A stretch of DNA of 64,000 nt from Caballeronia zhejiangensis (GTDB lineage: Bacteria > Pseudomonadota > Gammaproteobacteria > Burkholderiales > Burkholderiaceae): assembly GCF_000698575.1 (NCBI RefSeq), contig NZ_JFHD01000017.1:62001-126000 (forward strand), given 5' to 3'. Position numbers and translations under genes: made by a program. How positions within the stretch are numbered: the first letter of the stretch is position 1; every line of letters begins with the position of its first letter. Positions 26,722 through 35,274 of the stretch are shown here, in pieces. The notes beneath the pieces were generated by a model that ran no database searches, was not told the DNA's origin, and saw only the letters and a program-made list of their open reading frames with translations.

Positions 26722-28456
26722 AATCCTCCCGATACTCGCGTTGCGGCTGCCGCTCGATGTTCGTCTCCTGCGCGCCGAACCACGTTTCGCAGTGACGCAA
26801 GAGCGCGTGCACATCCGACGGCGCCCGCCCGCGCGCCGCGATATAGCCATCGGGACGCACGAGATAGAACGCGGGGCGCGTGCGGCCATAGTTGTCGGTG
26901 AGCGAGTTCGCGCCGTCGCCTTGCGTATCGGTGATGCGCCACACGCGCACCGCGTTCGGCAGGATCGCTTCGACGGACTGCGCGAGGCCGTCGAGATCGG
27001 GATCGCGCATCGCGTGGGCGACGGTGATCGTCGCGGGCGCGAGGGCGATATCGTCCTCGCCCGACGGATTCACGAGCAGAAACAGCGAGAAGCAGCCGGG
27101 ATCGTGCAGATCGTAAAGACAGCCCACGCCCGGCAAACGCCCGAGCGGCCCGTCGACGACATGCACACGCGCATCGGGCGCGCGCTCGCCCGCGCGCGGA
27201 CCGCCGTCGAGCAGACGCTCCAGCGTGAGCGGACTCTTGCGATAGTTGATCGACAGCTCGCTGACCGTGCGCCGCATCGCGTCGCGCAACGGACCGATCG
27301 CGGCGAGCGCGGGCATCACGTGATCGCGCATCAGCTTCATCGGGCCATGCTCGGCACCGGCCATCTGCGTGAGCATGCTCGATTGGCGCAGCACGTCGCG
27401 CTCGATCGGATGCCGCTCCATGTGATAAGTGTCGAGCAGCCGCTCGGGCGCGTTGCCCGCGAGCATGCGAGCGATCTTCCAGCCGAGATTGAATGCTTCC
27501 TGAATGCCGGTGTTCATGCCCTGCGCGCCGGCGGGACTATGCACGTGCGCCGAATCGCCGGCCAGGAACACGCGCTCCACGCGAAGCTTGTCGACCATGC
27601 GGCTATTCAGATGAAAGTACGACGACCACGTCATGTTCGACAGCGCGATCTTGTGATGCACGCGCCGCTCGACGAGCGCGCGGCATTCGTCGAGCGTCGG
27701 GCCGGCTTTCGCGCCGGCCGCGTTGACCGCGCTTGCGGCAGGCGCGGGCAGATCGGCGATCAGGCGCGCGCGGTCGCCGCCCATCGGAAAGAGCGCGGCC
27801 AAGCCTTCGCCCGAAGCGAAGATGTGAAATTCGTCGTCGGGCCAGTCGGAGTCCGCATCGAGATCGGCGAGCAGGTACGTTTGATCGAACGTCTTGCCGT
27901 CGAAACCGATGCCGAGCCGATGCCGCACGAAACTGTGCGCGCCGTCCGCGGCGATCAGATACGAAGGCCGCAGCAGCTCGTCGCGCCCGTTCGGATGGCG
28001 CAGCGTCGCGTGCAGACCGGCGGAGCCTTGCGACACATCGACCACTTCGACACCGCGCTCGATATCGACGCGACAGCCCGCCAGATGCTCGGCGAGCAGA
28101 CGTTCGGTCTGCGACTGTTCGAGAAAGAGCAGATACGGATAACGCGTCTGCAGCGGATCGAAATCGAGGCGCGCGAGGCGCTGGCCGTTGGAATAGAGAT
28201 TCGCGACGCGCGCGCGATGGCCGAGCTCGAGAAACGGCTTGACGACGCGATGCTGTTCGAAGAGTTCGAGCGTGCGCGCCTGAATGCCGATCGCGCGTGA
28301 ATGCGGCGACGGCTCGCGCGCGCGGTCGACGAGCCTCACCGGAATGTGTGCGCGCGCGAGACTCATCGCGGCGGCGAGGCCCGTCGGACCGGCGCCGACG
28401 ATGAGAACGGGCGCCACGTCCAGCTTGTCGTTCGGATTCAGCTTTGGCGCGAACAT
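26720..28456 (-). CDS. FAD-dependent aromatic-type monooxygenase
   Basis: This is a class A flavoprotein hydroxylase of 578 residues. VLIVGAGPTGLAAAMSLARA near residue 18 binds FAD. The RAIGIQARTLELFEQ block is typical of the PheA/TfdB/MhpA group, and GDSAHVHSPAGAQGMNTGIQEA near residue 300 is the second FAD motif. The C-terminal ~180 residues form the extra thioredoxin-like domain of phenol-hydroxylase relatives (DGYIAARG). The substrate is unknown and no catabolic partner lies nearby. It converges on the fds operon. Confidence 0.85.
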   Translation of the reverse strand: MFAPKLNPNDKLDVAPVLIVGAGPTGLAAAMSLARAHIPVRLVDRAREPSPHSRAIGIQARTLELFEQHRVVKPFLELGHRARVANLYSNGQRLARLDFDPLQTRYPYLLFLEQSQTERLLAEHLAGCRVDIERGVEVVDVSQGSAGLHATLRHPNGRDELLRPSYLIAADGAHSFVRHRLGIGFDGKTFDQTYLLADLDADSDWPDDEFHIFASGEGLAALFPMGGDRARLIADLPAPAASAVNAAGAKAGPTLDECRALVERRVHHKIALSNMTWSSYFHLNSRMVDKLRVERVFLAGDSAHVHSPAGAQGMNTGIQEAFNLGWKIARMLAGNAPERLLDTYHMERHPIERDVLRQSSMLTQMAGAEHGPMKLMRDHVMPALAAIGPLRDAMRRTVSELSINYRKSPLTLERLLDGGPRAGERAPDARVHVVDGPLGRLPGVGCLYDLHDPGCFSLFLLVNPSGEDDIALAPATITVAHAMRDPDLDGLAQSVEAILPNAVRVWRITDTQGDGANSLTDNYGRTRPAFYLVRPDGYIAARGRAPSDVHALLRHCETWFGAQETNIERQPQREYRED

Positions 28457-28513
28457 GCAGTCGGTCCTCCCTGAAACGTCACGCGCTCTAGTGTACGCCC
28501 GCGAACCGCTCGC

Positions 28514-29509
28514 TCAGTGGGCGTGGCCGCGCTCGCTGAGCACGCACGCCTGGCATGCCTCGCCGAACTCGACCTGCACGGTCGCGTGATGCATCGAATA
28601 TTCGCTGCGCAAGGTCGTGACGACGTCCTGCACGAACGCATCGCCGGGATGGCCTTGCGGCATCACGAGATGCACGGTGAGCGCGTTTTCGGTCGTCGAG
28701 AGCGCCCAGACGTGCAGGTCGTGGACGTCGCGCACGCCGGGAAGCCCGGTCAGATATCGCTCGATGCGCGACATGTCGACCGAAGGCGGAACGGCGGCCA
28801 TCGCGAGGCGCATCGCGTCGCGCCCGAGTCCCCAGGTGCCGTAGACGATCACCGACACGACGATCAGGCTCATCAGCGGATCGAGCCAGCTCGCGCCCGT
28901 GAACAGGATGATGAGGCCGCTCACCGCGACGGCGGCGGAGATCGCGGCATCGGCGGCCATGTGCAGGAACGCACCGCGCACGTTGAGGTCTTCCTTGCTG
29001 CCGTGCATGAAGAGCCACGCGGAAAAGCCGTTCACGACCATGCCGAGCGTCGCGACGATGAACACGTCGAGGCCCGCGACGGGCGCCGGGTCGAAGAGAC
29101 GCTCGATCGCTTCGAGGACGATCGCGCCGCACGCGAACAGCAGGAGCGCGGCGTTGGCGAGCGACGCCAGAATCGACGAGCTGCCGAGACCGAACGTATA
29201 GCGCGCGTTCGGCCGGCGCTTGCCGAGCCACACGGCGCCCCACGCGAGCAGCAGGCCGAGCACATCGGAGAGATTGTGGCCGGCGTCGGCGAGCAGCGCG
29301 GTCGAATGCGCGAGAAAGCCGTAGATGGCCTGCACGATCACGATCAGCAGATTCAGGCCGACCGCGAGCGCGAACGTGCGGCCCTGCCCTTCCTGCGGCG
29401 CGTGATGATGGTGATGTCCATGTCCGCCGTGCGCGTGCCCGTGCGCGTGCCCGTGCGCGTGCTCGTGCCCGTCGTGATGCTCGTGTTTGTCGTGCTGATG
29501 CGTGCTCAT
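28514..29509 (-). CDS. Cation diffusion facilitator, zinc/cobalt-type efflux (CzcD/DmeF-like)
   Basis: This inner-membrane H+/metal antiporter exports divalent metal ions. The N-terminal ~45 residues are extremely His-rich (HGHAHGHAHGGHGHHHHH). Six hydrophobic segments follow. The transport-site motifs ALLADAGHNLSDVLG and HMAADAAISAAVAV provide the His/Asp quartets. A cytoplasmic C-terminal domain (VHDLHVWALS) ends with CQAC. The start MSTHQHDKHEHH is preferred to an ATG 15 codons upstream inside the arsR gene. It lies 25 bp after arsR and is probably co-transcribed with it. The metal is inferred, not shown. Confidence 0.88.
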   Translation of the reverse strand: MSTHQHDKHEHHDGHEHAHGHAHGHAHGGHGHHHHHAPQEGQGRTFALAVGLNLLIVIVQAIYGFLAHSTALLADAGHNLSDVLGLLLAWGAVWLGKRRPNARYTFGLGSSSILASLANAALLLFACGAIVLEAIERLFDPAPVAGLDVFIVATLGMVVNGFSAWLFMHGSKEDLNVRGAFLHMAADAAISAAVAVSGLIILFTGASWLDPLMSLIVVSVIVYGTWGLGRDAMRLAMAAVPPSVDMSRIERYLTGLPGVRDVHDLHVWALSTTENALTVHLVMPQGHPGDAFVQDVVTTLRSEYSMHHATVQVEFGEACQACVLSERGHAH

Positions 29510-29534
29510 CGGCGTGCTCGTTGTTCGGTGAGTG

Positions 29535-29894
29535 TCATTCGATGTCCGCGGCATCGGCCTGCGGCTCCGCGATGTGCTCTCGCAACTCGGCGAGCATCGT
29601 GCTGATATGGCGATCCGCCGCCACGTAGAAAACCTGCTTGCCCTGGCGTTCGGCCCGCACGATTCGCGCCGCGCGCAAGAGCCGCAGATGATGGCTCACC
29701 AGCGACGCGGACAACCCGAGCAACTCCGCGATCGCCCCCACCGCGCGCTTGCGTTCGACGCATGCGAGCACGATGCGCAGGCGCGTCGGGTCGCCGAGCA
29801 GACGGAACAGATCGGCGAGCGGCACGACGCGGTCATCCGAAGTGATCGGGACGGCGGCGGAAGAATCGGAAACCGGATCGGAAGCCACGGACAT
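29535..29894 (-). CDS. ArsR/SmtB-family metal-responsive repressor
   Basis: This 119-residue winged-helix repressor carries LFRLLGDPTRLRIVLACV and the recognition helix SASLVSHHLRLLRAARIV followed by the wing RQGKQVFYVAADRH. The C-terminal helix contains DRHISTMLAELREHIAEP, whose Asp and His residues fit the alpha-5 zinc site of SmtB/CzrA proteins. Start MSVASDPV is chosen over an ATG three codons earlier, because the predicted transcript begins at about this codon. It precedes the CDF exporter, giving a repressor-exporter operon. Confidence 0.88.
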   Translation of the reverse strand: MSVASDPVSDSSAAVPITSDDRVVPLADLFRLLGDPTRLRIVLACVERKRAVGAIAELLGLSASLVSHHLRLLRAARIVRAERQGKQVFYVAADRHISTMLAELREHIAEPQADAADIE

Positions 29895-29898
29895 CGTC

Positions 29899-29926
29899 AA
29901 CATATGAATAGATGTTCATATGTTAA
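29899..29926 (-). promoter_or_regulatory. SmtB/ArsR-type operator overlapping the arsR promoter
   Basis: AACATATGAA, 6 bp and TTCATATGTT form a perfect 10-bp inverted repeat (29899-29924), close to the known SmtB/CzrA/ZiaR operator pattern. On the minus strand, TTAACA (29921-29926), 16 bp and TATGTT (29899-29904) form a promoter through the dyad. Its start site falls at about the arsR ATG, so the mRNA may be leaderless and repressor binding would block polymerase. Confidence 0.8.
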
Positions 29927-30025
29927 GTGCCATCGCCGCAACAAGTCAACGTCGCTTTGGCGGGGCGCTGTCCCCGGTGTGGGAAAATGCGAGGTTTGCT
30001 TTTCCGGGACAGCAGTTTCCCCGTC

Positions 30026-31885
30026 ATGGACACCGTATTCGCCCGCGGTTTCGCGGCCCATCGCGACGGTCGCCTGACCGACGCGGAGCGCGACTATCAG
30101 GCCGCGCTCGCCGCCGAACCCCATCATGTCGACGCCTTGCACTATCTCGGCGTGCTGCGCCATCAACAGGGCCAGCACGCGGAAGCGGCCGAGCTCGTGC
30201 GCCGCGCGGTCGACCTGCGCCCGACCGATGCCGGCCTGCAGCTCAATCTCGGCAACGCGCTGAAGGCGCTCGGCCGTCTCGACGACGCGATCGAGCGCTT
30301 TCGCAACGCGCTCACGCTCGCGCCGGGCTTTCCGCTCGCGCAGTACAACCTCGGCAACGCCTACACGGCGGCCGGCCGTCACGAAGACGCCGCCGACGCG
30401 TTCGAAAAGGCGCTGCGCCTGCAGCCGAACGACGCCGCCGCGTGGAACAACTTCGGCAACTCGCTTTCCGCGCTGCAGCGCTTCAAAGACGCCGCGCAGG
30501 CGTTCAGGCGCGCGCTCGCGCTGCGTCCCCGTCATGCCGGCGCGCACAACAATCTCGGCATGGCGTTGAACGCGCTCGGCGATACCCTCGGCGCGATCGC
30601 GCACTTTCGCGCCGCGCTCGACGCCGAGCCCAACTACGTCGCCGCGCACTTCAATCTCGGCAATCTCCTCGAAACGCACGGCCATCCGGAAGACGCGCTG
30701 CCAGCGCTGCAGAAAGCCGTCGCCTTGCATCCGCATTTCGCGCCGGGCTATTTCGGGCTTGGTCACGCGCTCGCGAAGCTGGGCCGTCACGATGACGCCA
30801 TCGCGCACTTCGAGCGCGCGGTCGGGCTCGATCCGAAATACGGCGTCGCCTGGCTGTGCCTCGGCAACGCGCGGCTTGCGCTCGGCGCGCATCAGGCGGC
30901 GCTGCGCGCATTCGACGAAGCGTTGCGCATCGATCCTTCGATGCCCGCCGCGCATCTGAACCGGGCGCTGGCCCTGCTCGCCATCGGCGATTACGCGCGC
31001 GGTCTCGCCGGTTACGAGTGGCGTCTGCAGACGCCCGGCAGCGAGCCGCCGCCGCGCCTGCCACGCTGGAACGGCGAACCGATGCCGGGCCGCACGCTGC
31101 TCGTGCGCGCCGAGCAGGGCTTTGGCGACACCTTGCAGTTCGCGCGTTTCGTGCCGTTCGCGGCGAAGCTCGCCGGCAAGCTGGTGCTCGAAGTGCAGCC
31201 CGCGCTCGTGCCGCTGCTCGCGCCTGCCGCGCATGCCGCGCGCGTCGAACTGAAGAGCAAGTCAGATGGCGTCCCGGTGCACGCCGACGCGTTCTGTCCG
31301 CTGTTAAGCCTGCCGCTCGCGCTCGGCATGACCGAGCTCGACGCGATCCCGGCGCGCGCGCCCTATCTCGTCGTGCCCGCCGAATACCGGCGCAAGTGGC
31401 GCGGCTCGATCGGTGGCCAGCACAAGCGCAAGATCGGCATCGCCTGGTCCGGACGGATGCAGCCGGGCGAAACGCGCTCGATCCCTGTCGCCGAGCTCGC
31501 GCCGCTGTTCGCGCTCGAAGGCATCGACTGGGTCGTGCTGCAGCCGTTCGTCACGGGCCGCGAGCGTGACTTGCTGGGCGCGCATCCGAACGCGGCATCG
31601 ATTCATCTGCTGGAAAACCGGCTCGAAAACTTCGCCGATACGGGCGCGATCGTCGATCGGCTCGACGCCGTCGTCTCCGTCGATACGTCCGTCGCGCACC
31701 TCGCGGGCGCGCTCGGCAAGCCGCTCTGGGTAATGCTGCCGTTCGCCGCCGACTGGCGCTGGGGCATCGGCAGCGCCGAATGCGCGTGGTATCCGGGCGC
31801 GCGGCTCGTGCGTCAGCGCGCGCCGGGGCAATGGCGCGAAGTCATCGACGACACCGCGGCGGCGCTGGCTGCGCTTCCCGAATAA
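30026..31885 (+). CDS. TPR protein fused to a GT9/ADP-heptose-transferase-like domain
   Basis: This is a 619-residue protein. About eleven TPR units occupy residues 1-360, seen as repeated LNLGNALKALGRLDDAIERF and NNFGNSLSALQRFKDAAQAF type blocks. The C-terminal ~250 residues resemble glycosyltransferase family 9 (LVRAEQGFGDTLQFARFV, IAWSGRMQPG, VVSVDTSVAHLAGALGKP with VWVMLPF-like end). Such fusions are common in Burkholderiaceae, and their substrates are mostly unknown. MDTVFARGFAAHRDGR is taken as the start because the TPRs begin there; an ATG 33 codons upstream is possible. It is divergent from arsR. Confidence 0.8.
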   Translation: MDTVFARGFAAHRDGRLTDAERDYQAALAAEPHHVDALHYLGVLRHQQGQHAEAAELVRRAVDLRPTDAGLQLNLGNALKALGRLDDAIERFRNALTLAPGFPLAQYNLGNAYTAAGRHEDAADAFEKALRLQPNDAAAWNNFGNSLSALQRFKDAAQAFRRALALRPRHAGAHNNLGMALNALGDTLGAIAHFRAALDAEPNYVAAHFNLGNLLETHGHPEDALPALQKAVALHPHFAPGYFGLGHALAKLGRHDDAIAHFERAVGLDPKYGVAWLCLGNARLALGAHQAALRAFDEALRIDPSMPAAHLNRALALLAIGDYARGLAGYEWRLQTPGSEPPPRLPRWNGEPMPGRTLLVRAEQGFGDTLQFARFVPFAAKLAGKLVLEVQPALVPLLAPAAHAARVELKSKSDGVPVHADAFCPLLSLPLALGMTELDAIPARAPYLVVPAEYRRKWRGSIGGQHKRKIGIAWSGRMQPGETRSIPVAELAPLFALEGIDWVVLQPFVTGRERDLLGAHPNAASIHLLENRLENFADTGAIVDRLDAVVSVDTSVAHLAGALGKPLWVMLPFAADWRWGIGSAECAWYPGARLVRQRAPGQWREVIDDTAAALAALPE

Positions 31886-31887
31886 GA

Positions 31888-31920
31888 AATCCCCGCTTCA
31901 TCATCGGCGGGGATTTTTTT
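31888..31920. terminator. Intrinsic terminator between convergent genes
   Basis: The arms AATCCCCGC and GCGGGGATT precede seven T on the plus strand. It closes the TPR gene; the convergent MFS gene ends 17 bp further on. Confidence 0.88.
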
Positions 31921-31936
31921 CGACTGTTCAGCCGGA

Positions 31937-33232
31937 TCACGCCGTCTTGTACTGATTGCGCGCCTCGGGCGACCGATACAGCACGAGCGTCGCGATCAGG
32001 CCGCACACCGCGGCAAGTCCCATCCACAGTCCGGGCGCGGCCTTGTTGCCGGTCGCGTGGATCAGATACGTCGAGATCGCGGGCGTGAAACCGCCGATGG
32101 TCGTCGCGAGGCTATAGGCCATCGAGAAGCCGGTCGTGCGTACATCGACGGGCATTACTTCGGTCAGCGCCACCACCATCGCGCCGTTGTAGCTGCCGTA
32201 CAGGAACGAGAGCCACAGTTCGCACATCAGCAGACGCACGAACGACGGCTCCGCGACGAGCCATTGCACGACCGGATACGACGTCAGAATGGTGAGAATC
32301 GTAAAGACGAGCAACACCGGGCGGCGGCCGACGCGATCCGAGACCGCGCCCATCAGCGGCAGCCAGACGAGATTCGAGATGCCGACGCATACGGTCACGA
32401 CGAGCGCATCGATCGCGGAGAGCTTCAGCACTTCCTTGCCGAAGGTCGGCGTGTACGCGGTGATCATGTAGAACGACACCGTCGTCATGATGACCATGCC
32501 CATGCCGGCCAGCACGATGCCCCAGTTCTGCCCGATCGAGCGCGCGATCTCGCCCATGCTCGGACGATGCTTCCGCGCGAGGAACTCGTCTGTTTCACGC
32601 AGCGAGCGCCGCACGATGAAGAGAAACGGCACGATCAGGCAGCCGATCAAAAACGGCACGCGCCAGCCCCACGCGGTCATCTGCTCGGGCGGAAGGAGCC
32701 GGTTCATGATGACGCCGATCAGGGCGGCGAACACGACGGCGACCTGCTGGCTGCCCGACTGCCACGAACAATAGAAGCCCTTGTTGCCCCTGGTCGCGAT
32801 TTCGGACAGATACACGGAGACGCCGCCCAGCTCCACGCCGGCCGAGAATCCTTGCAGCAGCCGCCCGCCTAGTACGATGACCGGCGCGAGCGCACCGATG
32901 GTCGCGTAGCCCGGCACGAGCGCGACGCACGCGGTCCCGGCGGCCATCAGCCCGAGCGTGAGGATCAGGCCCTTGCGCCGGCCGTGATGATCGATATAGG
33001 CGCCGAGCACGATGGCGCCGACCGGCCGCATCAGAAAGCCCGCGCCGAAGACGGACAGCGCGAGCATCAGCGAGGCGAATTCGTTGCCGCTCGGAAAATA
33101 GGTTTTGGCGATCGCCGAGGCGTAATAGCCGTAGACCATGAAGTCATACATTTCGAGGAAGTTTCCGCTGACGACGCGAAACACCGTCTTGAACTTCGAC
33201 TCGTTGGCGGGTGCTACGTGGGCTGTGGACAT
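31937..33232 (-). CDS. MFS transporter, metabolite:H+ symporter family (citrate/tricarballylate type)
   Basis: This twelve-helix proton symporter has 431 residues. The opening VVSGNFLEMYDFMVYGYYASAI and the LMRPVGAIVLGAYIDHHGRRKG loop are signatures of the MHS subfamily that includes CitA/CitH and the tricarballylate transporter TcuC. GGRLLQGFSAGVELGG is also strongly conserved in it. The start MSTAHVAPANESKFK gives the family length; the open frame extends 60 codons upstream without family match. Citrate or a similar tricarboxylate is the likely substrate, by family only. Confidence 0.85.
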   Translation of the reverse strand: MSTAHVAPANESKFKTVFRVVSGNFLEMYDFMVYGYYASAIAKTYFPSGNEFASLMLALSVFGAGFLMRPVGAIVLGAYIDHHGRRKGLILTLGLMAAGTACVALVPGYATIGALAPVIVLGGRLLQGFSAGVELGGVSVYLSEIATRGNKGFYCSWQSGSQQVAVVFAALIGVIMNRLLPPEQMTAWGWRVPFLIGCLIVPFLFIVRRSLRETDEFLARKHRPSMGEIARSIGQNWGIVLAGMGMVIMTTVSFYMITAYTPTFGKEVLKLSAIDALVVTVCVGISNLVWLPLMGAVSDRVGRRPVLLVFTILTILTSYPVVQWLVAEPSFVRLLMCELWLSFLYGSYNGAMVVALTEVMPVDVRTTGFSMAYSLATTIGGFTPAISTYLIHATGNKAAPGLWMGLAAVCGLIATLVLYRSPEARNQYKTA

Positions 33233-33434
33233 GAATTTCTCGAAAGAGCTGTGGGCGCACTTCAGTTTTTGGTTTCGGCGTGGCCGCAAGACCGTAGACG
33301 GTCGCCGTGCTCGGCCGGCCGCGACGACGGGACGACTTGTGCCATCTTTTGTAAGCGCAACGTCGACAATCTTAACGCCGCGCCGCTCGCGACTGTACAC
33401 AACTTCGCGCAATATCGCCGAAATAAAGCTTAAA

Positions 33435-33448
33435 ATACGATTACGTAT
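33435..33448. promoter_or_regulatory. Inverted repeat in the divergent MFS/GNAT spacer
   Basis: ATACG, 4 bp and CGTAT form a small dyad within an AT-rich patch about 35 bp before the acetyltransferase start. It could be an operator for either gene. The evidence is only the symmetry and the position. Confidence 0.3.
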
Positions 33449-33479
33449 GCCTAACTTTTAACTGACAGCACCTCAAAAG

Positions 33480-33992
33480 ATGAACGCGAATATCAGGCTA
33501 CGCACGGCGACCGCCGAAGACACCGCCCTCATCGCCTCGATGCACGCGTCGAGTTGGGCGTCGGCGTATCGGGGCATCCTGCCGGACGAGTATCTCGACC
33601 GCGATCTGAGCGCGGAGCGCGCCGAACATTGGATCGCACGCATGAAGGATGTCGCGGCCGGCGCGGCGACCGTGTTCATCGCGGAGCACGAGGGCGAGCC
33701 GGTCGGCTTCATCTGTCTCGTCGAGCCGGATGCGGCGGGCAGCGTGCTCGTCGACAATCTGCACGCGCTGCCGGGACATCGCGGCCTCGGCACCGGCACC
33801 GCGATGCTCGAGGAAGCGGCGCGTTGGGCACGCGCACGCGGGGCGCGGGAACTGTATCTTTCCGTGCTCGAAGAGAACGCCGCGGCGATCGGCTTTTACG
33901 AATCGCGCGGCTGGCAACTCGCGGCGCGCGAAGCGGATCACATGGCGGGCGTCGCGCTTTTCTCTCTTCGATACGTGTATCCGCTCGACTGA
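33480..33992 (+). CDS. GNAT family N-acetyltransferase
   Basis: This is a 170-residue single-domain acetyltransferase. The acetyl-CoA pyrophosphate loop is GHRGLGTGTAMLEEAARWA near residue 103, followed by the typical LYLSVLEENAAAIGFYESRGWQ motif B. The N-terminus (LRTATAEDTALIASMHASSW followed by ASAYRGILPD) resembles the RimI/YhbS-like group that acts on small molecules or protein N-termini. No substrate can be inferred from its neighbours. It is transcribed away from the citrate-type transporter. Confidence 0.8.
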   Translation: MNANIRLRTATAEDTALIASMHASSWASAYRGILPDEYLDRDLSAERAEHWIARMKDVAAGAATVFIAEHEGEPVGFICLVEPDAAGSVLVDNLHALPGHRGLGTGTAMLEEAARWARARGARELYLSVLEENAAAIGFYESRGWQLAAREADHMAGVALFSLRYVYPLD

Positions 33993-34203
33993 GCACACGA
34001 GGATCGGCTCGGTCAATAAGCATTCCTGTCAAAAATCGACAATAGGAATCTTCTGGTCGTCGGGGACGTGACCGTTTCGTATGATCGCGGGTCGAAATTT
34101 CGGCGATTCTCGCGTCGAACCCGCGGTGCTGTCTCCATACACCGCGATGGTCCGGGTGAGTTGTCGCGTTGCCCACGCCCGGGCGCATGCATGTGGAATC
34201 TTC

Positions 34204-35223
34204 ATGTCCGAACCCTTGATCGTAGTGGAAGGCAATCTGCGTCTGCCGGCGCTGCGCGTGCTGAAGGATCCGTCCTTGAAATTCGGTTGCGAGTGGACGC
34301 CCGCGTGCGCGCGACCTGTCCAGTCGGAATCCGAAGTCGCGCTGTTCGCCGCGCGCTTCGCCACGGCTTATGTGCCGGCGCCGAGCCTGTCCGACACCAG
34401 TTCGCCCTATCGCGCCACGAGCCTGTGGGGCGTGTTCGGCAAAGAGGACATTCCCCGCGCGATGCTGCGCCTCATGCAAGGCTCGAATGCCCCGAGCAAC
34501 GCCAGCGACTCGCGCACCGATCCCATCCAACTGGCGGTCAACGCTCCGACGACCGCGCGGACCTATCGCCTGAGCGCGCCGGTCGCGACTGCGATCGCGG
34601 CGGCTTGCGGCGTGTTCATCGTATGGCTCGTGCTCGGATATCCGTCGGACTCGAAGCGCGACGCCGCACCGGCCGCGCAGAGCGAGACGCGCACGCAGCA
34701 AGCCGAGCCCGCATCGGCTCCGGCGCCGGTCGCGGCGACCGCCGTATCGACGGCCGATCAACCCGCGACGGACGCGCAGCCTTCGGTCGCGGAGCCTCCC
34801 GCCTCGCTCCCGGCCGCAACCGCCAATGACTCCGTCGCGCCAGGAATCGTGACTGCTGACAATCCGAAGTCACCTGCGGCATCGACGGCAGGACCGGAAA
34901 AGAACGGCGGTCGTGTGCGAGCCGTACTGACGCCGCGAGGGAAGCCGGCCTTTTACCGCATCCCTGCGTCGGACGCGCGCGTCGTGAAGCAGGAATCGGC
35001 GCGACCGGCGCGGGCGACGCGGGTCGAAAAAATCGCGAGCCGGTCCGCCAAGCACGGACCCGCGCGGCGCACGCGCTCGACGCCGGCCGCAACAATCGCG
35101 AGCCAGTCGAAGGCGTCGGAATCGACGAATCCGGCCACGCTCTACGCGATGCTTCAGCACTCACCGACACTCGACAGCAACGCGGCCTCGTCCGGTCGCG
35201 CATCCGCGAACAGCGCGCGCTGA
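34204..35223 (+). CDS. Hypothetical single-pass membrane protein with Pro/Ala-rich tail
   Basis: This is a 339-residue protein of no family I recognise. Residues 1-125 are a compact cytoplasmic part with a conserved-looking LRLPALRVLKDPSLKFGCEW stretch. Residues about 127-146 (VATAIAAACGVFIVWLVLGY) are one membrane segment. The remaining ~190 residues are an Ala/Ser/Pro/Thr-rich, basic and probably disordered extracytoplasmic tail. MSEPLIVVEGN is chosen as the start; the frame is open 41 codons upstream but lacks a plausible N-terminus. A second envelope protein follows 51 bp later. Confidence 0.6.
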   Translation: MSEPLIVVEGNLRLPALRVLKDPSLKFGCEWTPACARPVQSESEVALFAARFATAYVPAPSLSDTSSPYRATSLWGVFGKEDIPRAMLRLMQGSNAPSNASDSRTDPIQLAVNAPTTARTYRLSAPVATAIAAACGVFIVWLVLGYPSDSKRDAAPAAQSETRTQQAEPASAPAPVAATAVSTADQPATDAQPSVAEPPASLPAATANDSVAPGIVTADNPKSPAASTAGPEKNGGRVRAVLTPRGKPAFYRIPASDARVVKQESARPARATRVEKIASRSAKHGPARRTRSTPAATIASQSKASESTNPATLYAMLQHSPTLDSNAASSGRASANSAR

Positions 35224-35274
35224 AGCGCGCAATACGCATCAGAACGATCAACCATTCCCGGCCACGACGCCAAC

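Noticed and set aside
29425..29509. Tandem GTGCGCGTGCCC-like repeats, at first sight a repeat array
   Set aside because: They encode the His-rich N-terminus of the CDF exporter on the minus strand. Unit length and lack of unique spacers exclude CRISPR.
31937..33412. Longer form of the citrate-type transporter starting 60 codons upstream
   Set aside because: The added residues are basic and unrelated to the family; MSTAHVAPANESKFK at 33232 gives the usual length and N-terminal helix position.
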